Positions 9,034 through 17,705 of a stretch of 64,000 nt of DNA are shown here, in pieces (the stretch's first letter is position 1; each line of letters starts with the position of its first letter). The notes under the pieces are model-generated. The model made no database searches and was not told the DNA's origin. It saw only the letters and a program-made list of their open reading frames with translations. A program made the position numbers and the translations under genes. Origin of the DNA: Neisseriaceae bacterium JH1-16 (lineage in GTDB: Bacteria > Pseudomonadota > Gammaproteobacteria > Burkholderiales > Chromobacteriaceae); the NCBI GenBank assembly GCA_025989215.1, contig JAPDNP010000003.1, positions 310,001-374,000 of the forward strand, in the 5' to 3' direction.

Positions 9034-10175
9034 TTTGCCAATACCAAGGTGTTTACATCGTCCTGCACGTAGTAGAAGCCATCGCCGCTCGGCGTCATCG
9101 CAATGCCGAACAGGTCGCCGTTACCCGGCGGCACCTGAGCCTTGTTGGCGTCGATCCAGCGCGCCGCCAGCTGGGTGCCGGTGGCCGGGTCGACCTCCAC
9201 CACCTTGCCGTTCGAACCGTTGGTCACCAGCAGGTGGCCATTCGGGGCGGTCACCATCGCCAGCGGGCGCAGCAGCAGGCCGTCCTGGGTCAGCGTTCGG
9301 CCAACCCCGGCGCTGGTGGTGCGGGTGGTAGCGTCCCAGATCTCGCTGACGCGGTTGCCCAGCGCGTCGGACACGTAGAGCTTGTCGTCCTTGCCGTAGG
9401 CCAGGCCGGTCGGACCGATCAGGAACACGCCCTTGTCGGCCTGCTCGCCGAAGCCGCCCGCCACCACGGTCTGGCTCTTGATCACCGGCGCTTTGCCCTC
9501 GGGGATGTCCAGCTCCAGGCGCAAGATGGTCGACTGGTTCACCACCGGCGGCTTGCCCTTGGTGCTGCCGACGCCGAAGCCGGCGTTGCTGACGAACAAG
9601 GTAGCGCTGCTACCGTTGTCGATCACCGCCATATTGCCCCACGGGTCGTTGATGTTCGGGCCGGACCAGACGTCGGCCACCTTGCCCTGCGAATCGAGCA
9701 CGATCAGGCAGCCGGCGCCCTTGGTATCGGTGGTGCCGTCGTTGCTCGGGGTACTGCCGACGATCACCCAGCCGCTCTTGAGTACGGTCATCGCGGTGGA
9801 CAGGCCGACCCCGCCCGGGCATTGCGGCAGCTCGTGCGGCAGCTGGGCGAAGGTGGTCAGCTCCTTGCTATCCGGGTGGTAGTCGACGATGGTGGTGCCG
9901 ACGCCCTGCAGGTTGGCCGCATTGTTGAAGTTGTCGACCAGCACGTCGCCCTGCTTGAACTTGCCGGCCGATACCGGCGCCACCGCGATCGCGTAGGGGT
10001 TCTGGTCGCCGTTGTCCGGCACCGTGTTGGTCAGCGTCACCTGCTTGTGCAGGCCCGCCAGGAAGCTCGGTGCCTCGTCCGCCCGGCTCGCCGCGCCACT
10101 CACCGCGAACAGGCCGGCCAGCAGCGCCGCCATCGCGTTGCGGCCGACGGCGAGGGAAGTCTTCGATCGCTTCAT
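9030..10175 (-). CDS. Exported beta-propeller (NHL/SMP-30-like) protein of unknown function
   Basis: 381 residues from ATG 10175. The in-frame ATG at 10181 is less likely, because AGGAG is spaced 8 nt from 10175 but only 2 from 10181. It has a signal peptide (cleavage near SRADEAPS), then repeated blade-like segments of the forms YAIAVAP, GLAYGKDDKLYVSDALGNR and AMVTAPNGHLLVTNGSNGKVVEVD. This repeat pattern predicts a periplasmic six- or seven-bladed propeller. I do not recognise a characterised homologue. It is coupled to efeB by an ATGA overlap and follows the porin, so a role in iron or redox handling at the envelope is inferred from context only. Confidence 0.75.
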   Translation of the reverse strand: MKRSKTSLAVGRNAMAALLAGLFAVSGAASRADEAPSFLAGLHKQVTLTNTVPDNGDQNPYAIAVAPVSAGKFKQGDVLVDNFNNAANLQGVGTTIVDYHPDSKELTTFAQLPHELPQCPGGVGLSTAMTVLKSGWVIVGSTPSNDGTTDTKGAGCLIVLDSQGKVADVWSGPNINDPWGNMAVIDNGSSATLFVSNAGFGVGSTKGKPPVVNQSTILRLELDIPEGKAPVIKSQTVVAGGFGEQADKGVFLIGPTGLAYGKDDKLYVSDALGNRVSEIWDATTRTTSAGVGRTLTQDGLLLRPLAMVTAPNGHLLVTNGSNGKVVEVDPATGTQLAARWIDANKAQVPPGNGDLFGIAMTPSGDGFYYVQDDVNTLVLAK

Positions 10176-10243
10176 CCGCATCTCTCCTCTGAATTCATCG
10201 TATTGAATAAGACGTATTTCTTGTTTTACTGACGCCGAAAGGC

Positions 10244-11776
10244 TCAGAAAGTGATCGTCGTGCGCAGGCCGAGCACCCAGGTATTGGCGATCTTCTGCGT
10301 CCCGGTCGCATCGCTCGGGTTGAGCACGCCGCCGCCCGGGTTGAGCGTGTACTGCACGTCGCCCTGCAACTGCCACCACGGCGCCAGTTGGTACTGGTAG
10401 GTCGCCTCGACGATGGTTTCGCTGTTGCGCACCGGGTTGTAGTTGCCGCTGAACGCGGCGGTATCGGCGTCCAGGCCCTGGGCATGGTTTCCGACCTTGA
10501 CGTAGCCGAGCCCCAGGCCGACGGTGTCGCTGTCGCGGCCCTCGAACGGCGCGGTCAGCGTGACGCCGGCGTTGGCGCTGAAGCTGATCAGGTTGCGGTC
10601 GCCCGGCGCGCCCATCACCCGACCAAACACATTGAGAGTCTTGGAGCTGTCTTCGCTCGGCCGCCACACCATCTGGTCGGCCACCGCGTAGACGCTGTAA
10701 TTGCCCTTGTGCAGCTGCGGATTGCCGCTGCTGGATGGGTCGGCCAGCAACAGGCCGCCATCGTCGTAGCGCAGATCGCCGAACTTTTCGTTGTTGTACC
10801 AGGCGCCGAGCTTGTAGGTGCCTGGCAGGCCGGCCTGGCCGTGGCCGGTCTCCAGTTGGCCCATCGCCGGCTGGTTCACTCCGTACTGCAGTTCGGCGAT
10901 GAACAGCGCGCCGTTGTGCACGTTGAAGTTGGTGCCGTGCGCGTTCTGCTTCTGCGGGTCACCATTAGGGTCGAAGGCGCCATTTTTGGCGGCCGGGTTA
11001 CCGTCGTACACACCGCCGAGCACGGTGAGCGGGTCGTTCAGATGGGCGCGCAGGCGGATGCCCAGTGCCGACAGCGGGTAGGCCGGGCCGCCCGACGGCA
11101 TGTCGTAGGACGGCACAGCCGGCCAGCCGAACATGGTGTTGACGAAGGCGCCGGCGTACTGGCTGACCATGAATTCCTGGTCGATGCTCTGCTGGCCGAT
11201 CTTCACGTCCATGCGGTCGTCGAGGAATTTCTGCTGGTACCACAGCTCCCACAGCCGGGTGCCGGTGTCGGCCTCGATGCCGCTGGCGGTCTGCAGGCTG
11301 CCCAGATTGCTGGCGCTGAGGTTGCGGCCGTGAATGCTGAGCACGCTGGCGTTGAAGCTGCCGCCCTGCAGGCCCCAGGCCTTCTGGGTATCCAGCCCGA
11401 TGGTCAGCGTGGTCAGGCCATCGTAGGCCAAGCCCTTGTTGATGCCGCCCTTGACGTTGCCCAACTCCTCGCTGACCTCGGTCAGCCCGAGGGTGATACC
11501 GTGGCGGCCCAGCGCCGAGCGCAGCCCGCCCATGTCGCCGAGCAGGGTCTGACGGGACCACAGGCCAGTCCATTGGCCGGTGGGTGCGGCTTTGATCGAT
11601 TGATCGGCCTCCGGCAGCTCGGCCGGATTGACGTCGTCCGCCGCGCTGGCGGCAGGGTCGGCCACGCTCGTGGCGGCCGCGGCCGGTGCGGACCATTGCC
11701 AAGCGGCAAGGCAAGCCAACAGCACGGCAGGCTTCAGGCGGGAAACGCCGCGTAAAGGGGTCGATCTGGACGGCAT
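10244..11776 (-). CDS. OprB-like outer-membrane porin
   Basis: 510 residues from ATG 11776, chosen because GAAGGAGAAG stands 7 nt upstream; an upstream in-frame ATG at 11815 lacks this. It has a signal peptide with an Ala-rich cleavage region, an N-terminal stretch of the type TGQWTGLWSRQTLLGDMGGLR, then alternating aromatic strands ending in the terminal aromatic residue (TTITF) of outer-membrane barrels. The motif KIGQQSIDQEF and the overall plan are those of carbohydrate-selective OprB porins. It heads the transcript porin-propeller-efeB behind a Fur-like site, so iron-limited expression and a non-sugar substrate are possible. Confidence 0.8.
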   Translation of the reverse strand: MPSRSTPLRGVSRLKPAVLLACLAAWQWSAPAAAATSVADPAASAADDVNPAELPEADQSIKAAPTGQWTGLWSRQTLLGDMGGLRSALGRHGITLGLTEVSEELGNVKGGINKGLAYDGLTTLTIGLDTQKAWGLQGGSFNASVLSIHGRNLSASNLGSLQTASGIEADTGTRLWELWYQQKFLDDRMDVKIGQQSIDQEFMVSQYAGAFVNTMFGWPAVPSYDMPSGGPAYPLSALGIRLRAHLNDPLTVLGGVYDGNPAAKNGAFDPNGDPQKQNAHGTNFNVHNGALFIAELQYGVNQPAMGQLETGHGQAGLPGTYKLGAWYNNEKFGDLRYDDGGLLLADPSSSGNPQLHKGNYSVYAVADQMVWRPSEDSSKTLNVFGRVMGAPGDRNLISFSANAGVTLTAPFEGRDSDTVGLGLGYVKVGNHAQGLDADTAAFSGNYNPVRNSETIVEATYQYQLAPWWQLQGDVQYTLNPGGGVLNPSDATGTQKIANTWVLGLRTTITF

Positions 11777-11865
11777 GACAGCACTTCTCCTTCGTGGATT
11801 TTTCTGTATTGGCATCCCTGTAGAGCCGGCCGGCTATCGAGCTGCGGATAAAAACTCCAATCAAT

Positions 11866-11884
11866 AACGATGTCGATTCTCATT
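11866..11884 (-). promoter_or_regulatory. Fur-box-like site upstream of the porin operon
   Basis: On the minus strand AATGAGAATCGACATCGTT has the AATGAGAAT half typical of Fur sites and a degenerate second half. It lies 90 bp upstream of the porin start. Together with the site before fbpA it suggests that both units are iron-regulated. Confidence 0.45.
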
Positions 11885-12223
11885 CGTTGACAGGAATGAG
11901 TCGTGTTTCCATGTTTTTTTTTGCCGGCCCCGTCGACATGACGTGAGACACGGCCGTGGGCGGGAAGGAGTGCTGAAAAGGACATGACGGCGACCGACCG
12001 AGCCAGGAGCCGCGGTATCGGCCGTACGAAGAGAGCAACAAGAAAACGAGATAGCGGCCTGCCGACGCCGACGGCACTGCCCCACCCGAAGGTTGGCCGA
12101 ACCGCGGCTCGGTGAGCCAAGCGCCCTGCCCGACCGCCGTTTACAGGCCAGACGGCCGCCGCAAGGGCTCTGGACAGATCAGAGCCTGACTCGTCCCGAA
12201 CGATCGAACAGCGAATGCGCCGG
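11885..12223. other. Intergenic region between the porin operon and ogt
   Basis: No convincing gene is seen. Short open frames on both strands lack ribosome-binding sites and conserved features. The only structured element recognised is one AAGGTTGGCCGAAC motif at 12,089-12,102. Confidence 0.6.
12093..12101 (+). repeat. Intergenic copy of the TTGGCCGAA motif
   Basis: Extended form AAGGTTGGCCGAAC between the porin operon and ogt. It is the last copy before a gap of 13.6 kb that contains the mobile element. Confidence 0.8.
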
Positions 12224-12748
12224 CTAGCGCACGGCCTGCGCCTCGTGCGCCAGCAACCAGCGCTTGCGATCCAGCCCGCCGGCGTAGCCGGTCAACGCCC
12301 CGTTGGCGCCGAGCAAACGGTGGCAGGGCACGACGATAGCGATCGGATTGGCGCCATTCGCCGCCCCGACCGCCCGTACCGCTGCCGGGGCGCCGATCCG
12401 GGCGGCCAACTCGCGATAGCTCAGCGTTTCGCCGGCCGGAATGCCAGTCAGCGCGGTCCACACCATCCGCTGAAAGACAGTACCGGCCGTCGCCCAGCTC
12501 AGCCCCGCGATCGCCGCTACGTCGCCGGCGAAGTAGGCGTCGAGCGCCCGGCGCAATGCCGCCGGGGCAGCGCCCTCCTGCGGCGACAGCGCCGGATAGT
12601 GCCGGTGCAGCAGGCGCCGCATCCGTGCCTGATAGTCGTGGTAGTCGAGCGCGCGCAGCCGGCCTGCCTCGTCGGTGATCAGCAACAGTTCGCCAAGCGG
12701 CGTGGCGAGCCGATCGAGCAGCAGAAGGCGAGGCGGGGCATCAGGCAT
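12224..12748 (-). CDS. ogt: Methylated-DNA--protein-cysteine S-methyltransferase
   Basis: 174 residues from ATG 12748, which has GGAG 6 nt upstream; an earlier in-frame ATG would add 16 residues with no RBS. It carries the family active site PCHR with the alkyl-accepting Cys in IVVPCHRLLG, the preceding helix-turn-helix with GxxxxxRAVGxANGANP, and the following YAGGLDRKRWLL. It repairs O6-alkylguanine in DNA by suicidal transfer to the Cys. The N-terminal half is the short Ogt type; the Ada sensor domain is absent. Confidence 0.93.
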   Translation of the reverse strand: MPDAPPRLLLLDRLATPLGELLLITDEAGRLRALDYHDYQARMRRLLHRHYPALSPQEGAAPAALRRALDAYFAGDVAAIAGLSWATAGTVFQRMVWTALTGIPAGETLSYRELAARIGAPAAVRAVGAANGANPIAIVVPCHRLLGANGALTGYAGGLDRKRWLLAHEAQAVR

Positions 12749-12832
12749 GGCGATCTCCGATCGTGGGTTGGGTTGTGCGCGGAAGGTGCATCGCAAGCTG
12801 ACGGCAGGGCCGCTCGCGACATGACAGCATAC

Positions 12833-12862
12833 AAAAAGCGGCCCCCATCGGGGACCGCTTTC
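12833..12862 (-). terminator. Intrinsic terminator of pyk
   Basis: On the minus strand the hairpin AAAGCGG...CCGCTTT with a GC-rich core is followed by TTTTTGT. It lies 28 bp after the pyk stop and before ogt. Confidence 0.8.
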
Positions 12863-12889
12863 GGGCGGATCAGACTCGGGCGCAGCCCC

Positions 12890-14305
<1,416 letters not shown>

Positions 14306-14336
14306 CCTTTTTCCTTCGGGCTGCTGTCAATTGATG

Positions 14337-14351
14337 TGTAGCAAAACTACA
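14337..14351 (-). promoter_or_regulatory. HexR-like operator 1 upstream of pyk
   Basis: Palindrome TGTAG-CAAAA-CTACA, 31 bp before the pyk ATG. HexR, a repressor of central carbon genes that responds to KDPG, binds TGTA-N7-TACA palindromes in proteobacteria and pyk is a known target class. No hexR gene is in the window. Confidence 0.55.
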
Positions 14352-14495
14352 GGAAATTGCGCGTGGCGACGATAAAAATCCCGGAGTCGACCACGCGAAA
14401 CGGCAAACAGTCGACGGACCGAAGCAGCCACGCAACAAGGTTGAAGCATAGCGCAGCGAACCCGACGACCACCCGATTCACCGCTCGAACCGCCA

Positions 14496-14510
14496 TGTAG
14501 TTTTACTAAG
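14496..14510 (-). promoter_or_regulatory. HexR-like operator 2 (degenerate)
   Basis: TGTAG-TTTTA-CTAAG repeats the left half and part of the right half of the site at 14,337. A second site about 160 bp further out would allow looping or mark the promoter. Confidence 0.35.
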
Positions 14511-14542
14511 CGGACCAGCACCCTTGCCTGCCCCAGATACGC

Positions 14543-14568
14543 CAAGAGGCTCCCGAAGGAGCCTCTTG
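14543..14568. terminator. Hairpin between pyk and the mobile element
   Basis: Arms CAAGAGGCTCC and GGAGCCTCTTG with a 4-nt loop. No T-run follows on either strand. Before the element inserted it would have lain about 70 bp downstream of the glmS stop, so it may be the original glmS terminator. Confidence 0.55.
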
Positions 14569-14612
14569 CGTGTCACCGCGTACCGACAGCGCCGGCTGCG
14601 ATGATCAGCACG

Positions 14613-14617
14613 ACAAC
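14613..14617. repeat. Target site duplication, left copy (ACAAC)
   Basis: ACAAC directly before the left inverted repeat is repeated directly after the right inverted repeat at 22,487-22,491. A 5-bp duplication is typical of Tn7-family insertion. Confidence 0.9.
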
Positions 14618-14643
14618 TGATGAGTGACAATTATGTCTGCACT
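14618..14643 (+). repeat. Left terminal inverted repeat
   Basis: Starts TGATGAGTGACAATTATG and ends TCTGCACT. It is identical over 26 bp to the reverse complement of 22,461-22,486. Confidence 0.95.
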
Positions 14644-14681
14644 CCTAGTTCCTTTAATATCAGTCAGATAGAGTCCAGCAT

Positions 14682-14702
14682 CTTCAATGTAAAGTTTGCA
14701 CT
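14682..14702 (+). repeat. Degenerate internal end repeat, left end
   Basis: TTCAATGTAAAGTTTGCACTC shares the GTTTGCACTC half of the 14,727 repeat. It is probably a third, weaker transposase-binding site between the two clear ones. Confidence 0.5.
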
Positions 14703-14726
14703 CTAGCTACCCTCTTACTGTTGGGT

Positions 14727-14747
14727 GTGACAAATATGTTTGCACTC
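14727..14747 (+). repeat. Internal end repeat, left end
   Basis: The segment beginning GTGACAAATATGTTTGCACT recurs in inverted orientation at 22,440-22,460. It differs from the terminal repeat core at only two positions and is a likely TnsB-type binding site. Confidence 0.85.
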
Positions 14748-14753
14748 TTCTTG

Positions 14754-14814
14754 GTGCGAGCGTCACTGGCCTATGTCAGCAGCCCCAGGGGTACTGACAT
14801 AGTACTACTCGCAC
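14754..14814. repeat. Interrupted inverted repeat inside the left end
   Basis: GTGCGAG (14,754) pairs with CTCGCAC (14,808), and CTATGTCAG (14,771) with CTGACATAG (14,794). It is a long interrupted hairpin with no T-run and no gene. The rest of 14,815-15,043 shows nothing further. Confidence 0.5.
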
Positions 14815-15043
14815 TCGTCTATCTTTCCAGTCGCAATGAACTGTCATGACCAGCTGAAATCTCCCTAAAGCAGACCTCCCTGAGCCTATGCAAGCCCTCG
14901 CGTTTTATTGAAATCTTTCATTTCAGTGCTCGTGCCGGTGGTTCGAATCAGGGAATGCGGATGCGTTTGCGTTAGCACGTCGTGCAGATGCCAATGACGG
15001 TGCTTGGTTCCAGGTGCGACAGGATAGACGTTTCTCCGCCTAG

Positions 15044-15445
15044 CTACTCCTTCGCCAGTGCCTGGATGATCGGACACCCACCGCCTACCTGCCCAACATC
15101 GCACTGCTGAATCAGCCCGGATAAGACCTCATGCATCGCGGACAAGTCGGCCATCTTTTGTTCGATTAGCGCCATCTTGTGCGCCGCCAACTCCCTCGCT
15201 TCCGCGCAAGAGCACGGGTCGTTCAAGCACAACAACCCCGTGATTTCGGACAACGTGAAACCCAGTGTCTGTGCTCGTTTGATGAAATGAATCCGCTTTG
15301 CCCAGTCTGCCGGGTAACGTCGATGCCCACCAAGCGGCTTGACGGGTTCGTCCAGCAGGCCACGACGCTGGTAATAACGGATCGTCTCCACATTCACCCC
15401 AGCCGCCTCGGCCAACCGACCGATCGTCAGTTCTATCGTCATCAT
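15044..15445 (-). CDS. merR: MerR, mercury-responsive transcriptional regulator
   Basis: 133 residues. The N-terminal winged helix-turn-helix (LTIGRLAEAAGVNVETIRYYQRRGLL) is of the MerR family, and a coiled dimer helix follows. The mercury-binding cysteines of MerR have counterparts here: DPCSC near residue 80, QQC near 113 and GGGC near 123. This separates it from CueR- or ZntR-type relatives. It is divergent from merT, with a MerR operator in the 72 bp between them. Two ATGs in a row (15,445 and 15,442) are possible starts behind AAGGGAAAA. Confidence 0.9.
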   Translation of the reverse strand: MMTIELTIGRLAEAAGVNVETIRYYQRRGLLDEPVKPLGGHRRYPADWAKRIHFIKRAQTLGFTLSEITGLLCLNDPCSCAEARELAAHKMALIEQKMADLSAMHEVLSGLIQQCDVGQVGGGCPIIQALAKE

Positions 15446-15452
15446 TTTTCCC

Positions 15453-15483
15453 TTGATTCCGTACCTTAGTACGGAGCTTAGAG
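15453..15483 (+). promoter_or_regulatory. mer promoter/operator with 19-bp spacer
   Basis: The dyad TCCGTAC-CTTA-GTACGGA (15,458-15,475) lies between a -35 element TTGATT (15,453-15,458) and a -10 element TTAGAG (15,478-15,483). The 19-bp spacer is the over-long type that MerR untwists on binding Hg(II). It closely resembles the operators of known mer operons and should drive merT. Confidence 0.88.
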
Positions 15484-15517
15484 TGAAATGGAGAAGACAG
15501 GTTCGAAGGGAACGGGT

Positions 15518-15865
15518 ATGGCGCAGAGCAATGGCAAAAGTCCACTGATCGCGGCGGTGCTCACGGCTATTGGCGGATCGGTGTGCTGCGTGGGGCCACT
15601 AGTATTGCTGGCGCTCGGTATCGGCGGAACGTGGGTGAGCAGCCTGACGACGATGGAGCCATACCGCCCCTTATTCATCGGCCTGACCTTGCTGTTTCTC
15701 GCTTTGGCCTTCCGAAGGCTCTATCTGACACCACCGGCCTGTGCGCCGGGCATGTCGTGTGCCAACCCGCGCGCGCTCAAGCGGCAACGGCTCATTTTCT
15801 GGGTTGTCGCGACATTACTGCTCGGACTGTTGGCCGTGCCGTGGTTCGCCTCACTCTTCTACTGA
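15518..15865 (+). CDS. merT: MerT, mercuric ion transport membrane protein
   Basis: 115 residues from ATG 15,518, which has AAGGG 7 nt upstream; ATG 15,488 would add ten residues without an RBS. Three hydrophobic helices are visible. The first carries the paired cysteines SVCCVGPL used to receive Hg(II), and a loop between helices 2 and 3 has a second pair, CAPGMSC. MerT moves Hg(II), taken over from MerP, across the inner membrane. It is the first gene of the plus-strand cargo, under the mer promoter. No merA follows, so imported mercury would have no reductase within the element. Confidence 0.9.
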   Translation: MAQSNGKSPLIAAVLTAIGGSVCCVGPLVLLALGIGGTWVSSLTTMEPYRPLFIGLTLLFLALAFRRLYLTPPACAPGMSCANPRALKRQRLIFWVVATLLLGLLAVPWFASLFY

Positions 15866-15877
15866 AAGGAGCTCACT

Positions 15878-16153
15878 ATGCGCCGACTACTGATGGCCGC
15901 GCTCGCCGCTTTGCCCCTGGCAGTGATGGCCGCCCCCACTAAAACCGTCACGCTCGATGTGAGGAACATGACGTGCGAGCTGTGCCCGATCACGGTCAAG
16001 AGATCGCTCGAAAAGCTGTCGGGCGTGAGTGCGGTGAGGGTCGATTTCGCCAAGAAAACGGCCTCCGTCACCTACGACCCCGACCAAACCCGGCCCACGG
16101 CACTGACCCAGGCGACCACGAACGCGGGTTACCCTTCGAGCGTGCGAAAGTGA
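15878..16153 (+). CDS. merP: MerP, periplasmic mercury-binding protein
   Basis: 91 residues. A signal peptide (cleavage near VMAAP) precedes one heavy-metal-associated domain with the metal site NMTCELC; MerP normally has GMTCxxC. The C-terminal half (VRVDFAKKTASVTYDP, NAGYPS) is of MerP type. It scavenges Hg(II) in the periplasm and passes it to MerT. GGAG lies 8 nt before the ATG, 12 nt after merT, so the two are co-transcribed. Confidence 0.9.
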   Translation: MRRLLMAALAALPLAVMAAPTKTVTLDVRNMTCELCPITVKRSLEKLSGVSAVRVDFAKKTASVTYDPDQTRPTALTQATTNAGYPSSVRK

Positions 16154-16160
16154 GGTGACG

Positions 16161-16373
16161 ATGAGCACTGTTGTTCTTGAATCTGTTCTGACCTGCCCGC
16201 ACTGCGGCTTTGCCAAGCAGGAAACCATGCCCACGGATGCTTGCCTGTTCTACTACCAGTGCAACAACTGCAAGGCGCTGTTGCGCCCCAAGCCGGGTGA
16301 CTGCTGCGTGTTCTGTTCCTTTGGCTCGGAGAAGTGCCCGCCTATCCAGATGCAACGCAAGTGCTGTGGATAA
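16161..16373 (+). CDS. GDCCVxC-domain small protein
   Basis: 70 residues from ATG 16,161 with GAGGTGAC before it; a GTG at 16,155 is the other option. It is rich in cysteine: CPHC, CNNC, GDCCVFC and KCCG. The GDCCVxC motif names a family often found beside merT/merP and heavy-metal genes. It has no signal peptide and is probably a cytosolic metal-binding protein that could hold Hg(II) or Cu(I) after import. It begins 7 nt after merP and completes the merTP unit. Its biochemical role is unknown. Confidence 0.8.
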   Translation: MSTVVLESVLTCPHCGFAKQETMPTDACLFYYQCNNCKALLRPKPGDCCVFCSFGSEKCPPIQMQRKCCG

Positions 16374-16533
16374 GAGTTGGCGTCCTTCCACTTTTGGTCG
16401 GTTCCTGTCTGCAGATAACACGTCCAGGGGGCAGACCCAGGTCTTCCTCTATTCGTAGAAGCTTGCAATTTCTTACCGCCGCTTGAGACGGGTTCCGCGA
16501 CCGTCATCGGTCGTGTGCTATAGCGATAAAGCC

Positions 16534-16884
16534 ATGAAGAGAATGCTGCGCTTGATATTGAGTCTGTTGGTCTGTCTCGTGCTGCCATTGCAAGGGATGG
16601 CAGCAAGCGCACATGTTTCGACCGCTTGCCAAACACCCTACGACGTCATGGCGGTAAGCGCCCCCACCTCACATGACGCTTGTCCATCTTGCTCGGCTAA
16701 ACCGGCTGACCACCAGATGCTTCCCTGCTCGACCTCCGCACTCTGTAATCAATCGACTTCGCTACAAGCTCTCTCGATCCAAACGCCTGACTTTGGCGGG
16801 CGGATGATCTATTCGGCCCGGGAGCCATCCCTACGATTGGAAGATCGTCCTGCGACGCTCGAACACCCTCCCAAACTGGCCTGA
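16534..16884 (+). CDS. Small exported Cys-rich protein, copy 1 (CopL-like?)
   Basis: 116 residues from ATG 16,534. A signal peptide with the core LILSLLVCLVLPLQG is followed by a Cys- and His-containing mature part (CQ, HDACPSC, HQMLPC, LCNQ) and a Pro-rich end (LEHPPKLA). I do not recognise a characterised family. It resembles the small exported proteins that often sit at the start of copper operons. A clear paralogue lies at 17,706 with the same signal peptide and ending. The ribosome-binding site is weak (GATAAAG). Confidence 0.6.
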   Translation: MKRMLRLILSLLVCLVLPLQGMAASAHVSTACQTPYDVMAVSAPTSHDACPSCSAKPADHQMLPCSTSALCNQSTSLQALSIQTPDFGGRMIYSAREPSLRLEDRPATLEHPPKLA

Positions 16885-16958
16885 TCCCTCGTGATTGCTG
16901 ACCCGGTCGCGGACTTCCGCGCCCGAGGCTATGGCTAGTTTTTGATGAGGAGAATGTG

Positions 16959-17288
16959 ATGAGCATGAGCAAAACCGGCATGGCCTTGCTGGCCGCGCTA
17001 CTGTTGGGCAGTCCCGTTTCGGGCTTTACCGCCCAACCCAAGAGCGGTAGCGATGGAATGATGCAGGGCATGATGAGCGGTCGTCACGGCGTCAACATGA
17101 TGGGAGAAATGTGTAGCGGCATGATGAAAGGCGGGATGATGCAGGGTGGCATGATGGGCCACATGCTGCCGCAGCTGCCGCCTGGCAACGAAAAGCTGCA
17201 GGCGCAGATGCAAGCCGAGATCCTGCAGAAGACGGGCGAGATCATGCGCAAGTACGCCGACCAGATCCCGGCACAACCGTCGAAATGA
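16959..17288 (+). CDS. Exported Met-rich protein, probable copper-binding
   Basis: 109 residues from ATG 16,959 (GAGGAG 6 nt upstream). A signal peptide ends near SGFTAQ. The central part is dense in methionine, with repeats such as GMMQGMMSG, GMMKGGMMQGGMMGHM and one Cys. An amphipathic helix follows (KLQAQMQAEILQKTGEIMRKYAD). Clusters of Met with a His are typical of periplasmic Cu(I) binding sites. No enzyme domain is seen. It is in the same direction and spacing as its neighbours, so it is part of the cargo operon. Confidence 0.65.
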   Translation: MSMSKTGMALLAALLLGSPVSGFTAQPKSGSDGMMQGMMSGRHGVNMMGEMCSGMMKGGMMQGGMMGHMLPQLPPGNEKLQAQMQAEILQKTGEIMRKYADQIPAQPSK

Positions 17289-17423
17289 CAGGATGAGCGC
17301 CACGGCCAGGATCAGACGACCTTCGGTGGCGGGGTAAGACCTGGTACTGGCCAATGACGATGAATGGCGCGGTAAGCGGACGTGCCGTAACAGCACGTCC
17401 GCACTACCCGAGAAGGAGGAGCA

Positions 17424-17555
17424 ATGTTCAACGACTCACCGATCTGGAATGCCCTGTTGATCCTGTTTGCCGTCATCGGTTTGCTTGCCGTCCTGGCAGT
17501 ACTGGGGATGGGATGGATGCACTACGGCATGATGGGTGGGCGGTGGTTCTGTTAG
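17424..17555 (+). CDS. 43-residue single-span membrane protein
   Basis: A short gene with an excellent ribosome-binding site (GGAGGA, 5 nt before the ATG). The product has an N-terminal polar stretch MFNDSPIW, one hydrophobic helix (ALLILFAVIGLLAVLAVLG) and a tail rich in potential metal ligands: GWMHYGMMGGRWFC. The Met/His/Cys tail and its position between Met-rich and Cys-rich exported proteins suggest copper binding at the membrane. No family is recognised. Confidence 0.6.
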   Translation: MFNDSPIWNALLILFAVIGLLAVLAVLGMGWMHYGMMGGRWFC

Positions 17556-17705
17556 AGCGAGAGCTTGAGGGCAAACCAAAGCGGAACACATACAGACGGC
17601 AGGAGCGAGTCTGAATAGCTACGCTTTAATCATCGTGCTCGCGACGTTGTCTTTTGGTTAACCGGCTACACAGGCTCCGCAAGTCTGCTCTATACTCGCT
17701 TCGCT

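Noticed and set aside
6688-9072. A 794-codon plus-strand frame across fbpA and efeB
   Set aside because: It is antisense to fbpA and efeB, which both have signal peptides and family motifs. The antisense protein is Arg/Gln-rich without known features.
7747-11776. EfeO or EfeU beside EfeB
   Set aside because: The upstream genes are a propeller and a porin. Neither has the permease helices with REGLE motifs (EfeU) nor the M75 imelysin motif (EfeO).
14886-15104. A 72-codon minus-strand frame left of merR
   Set aside because: It overlaps the merR end, has no ribosome-binding site and no recognisable feature.
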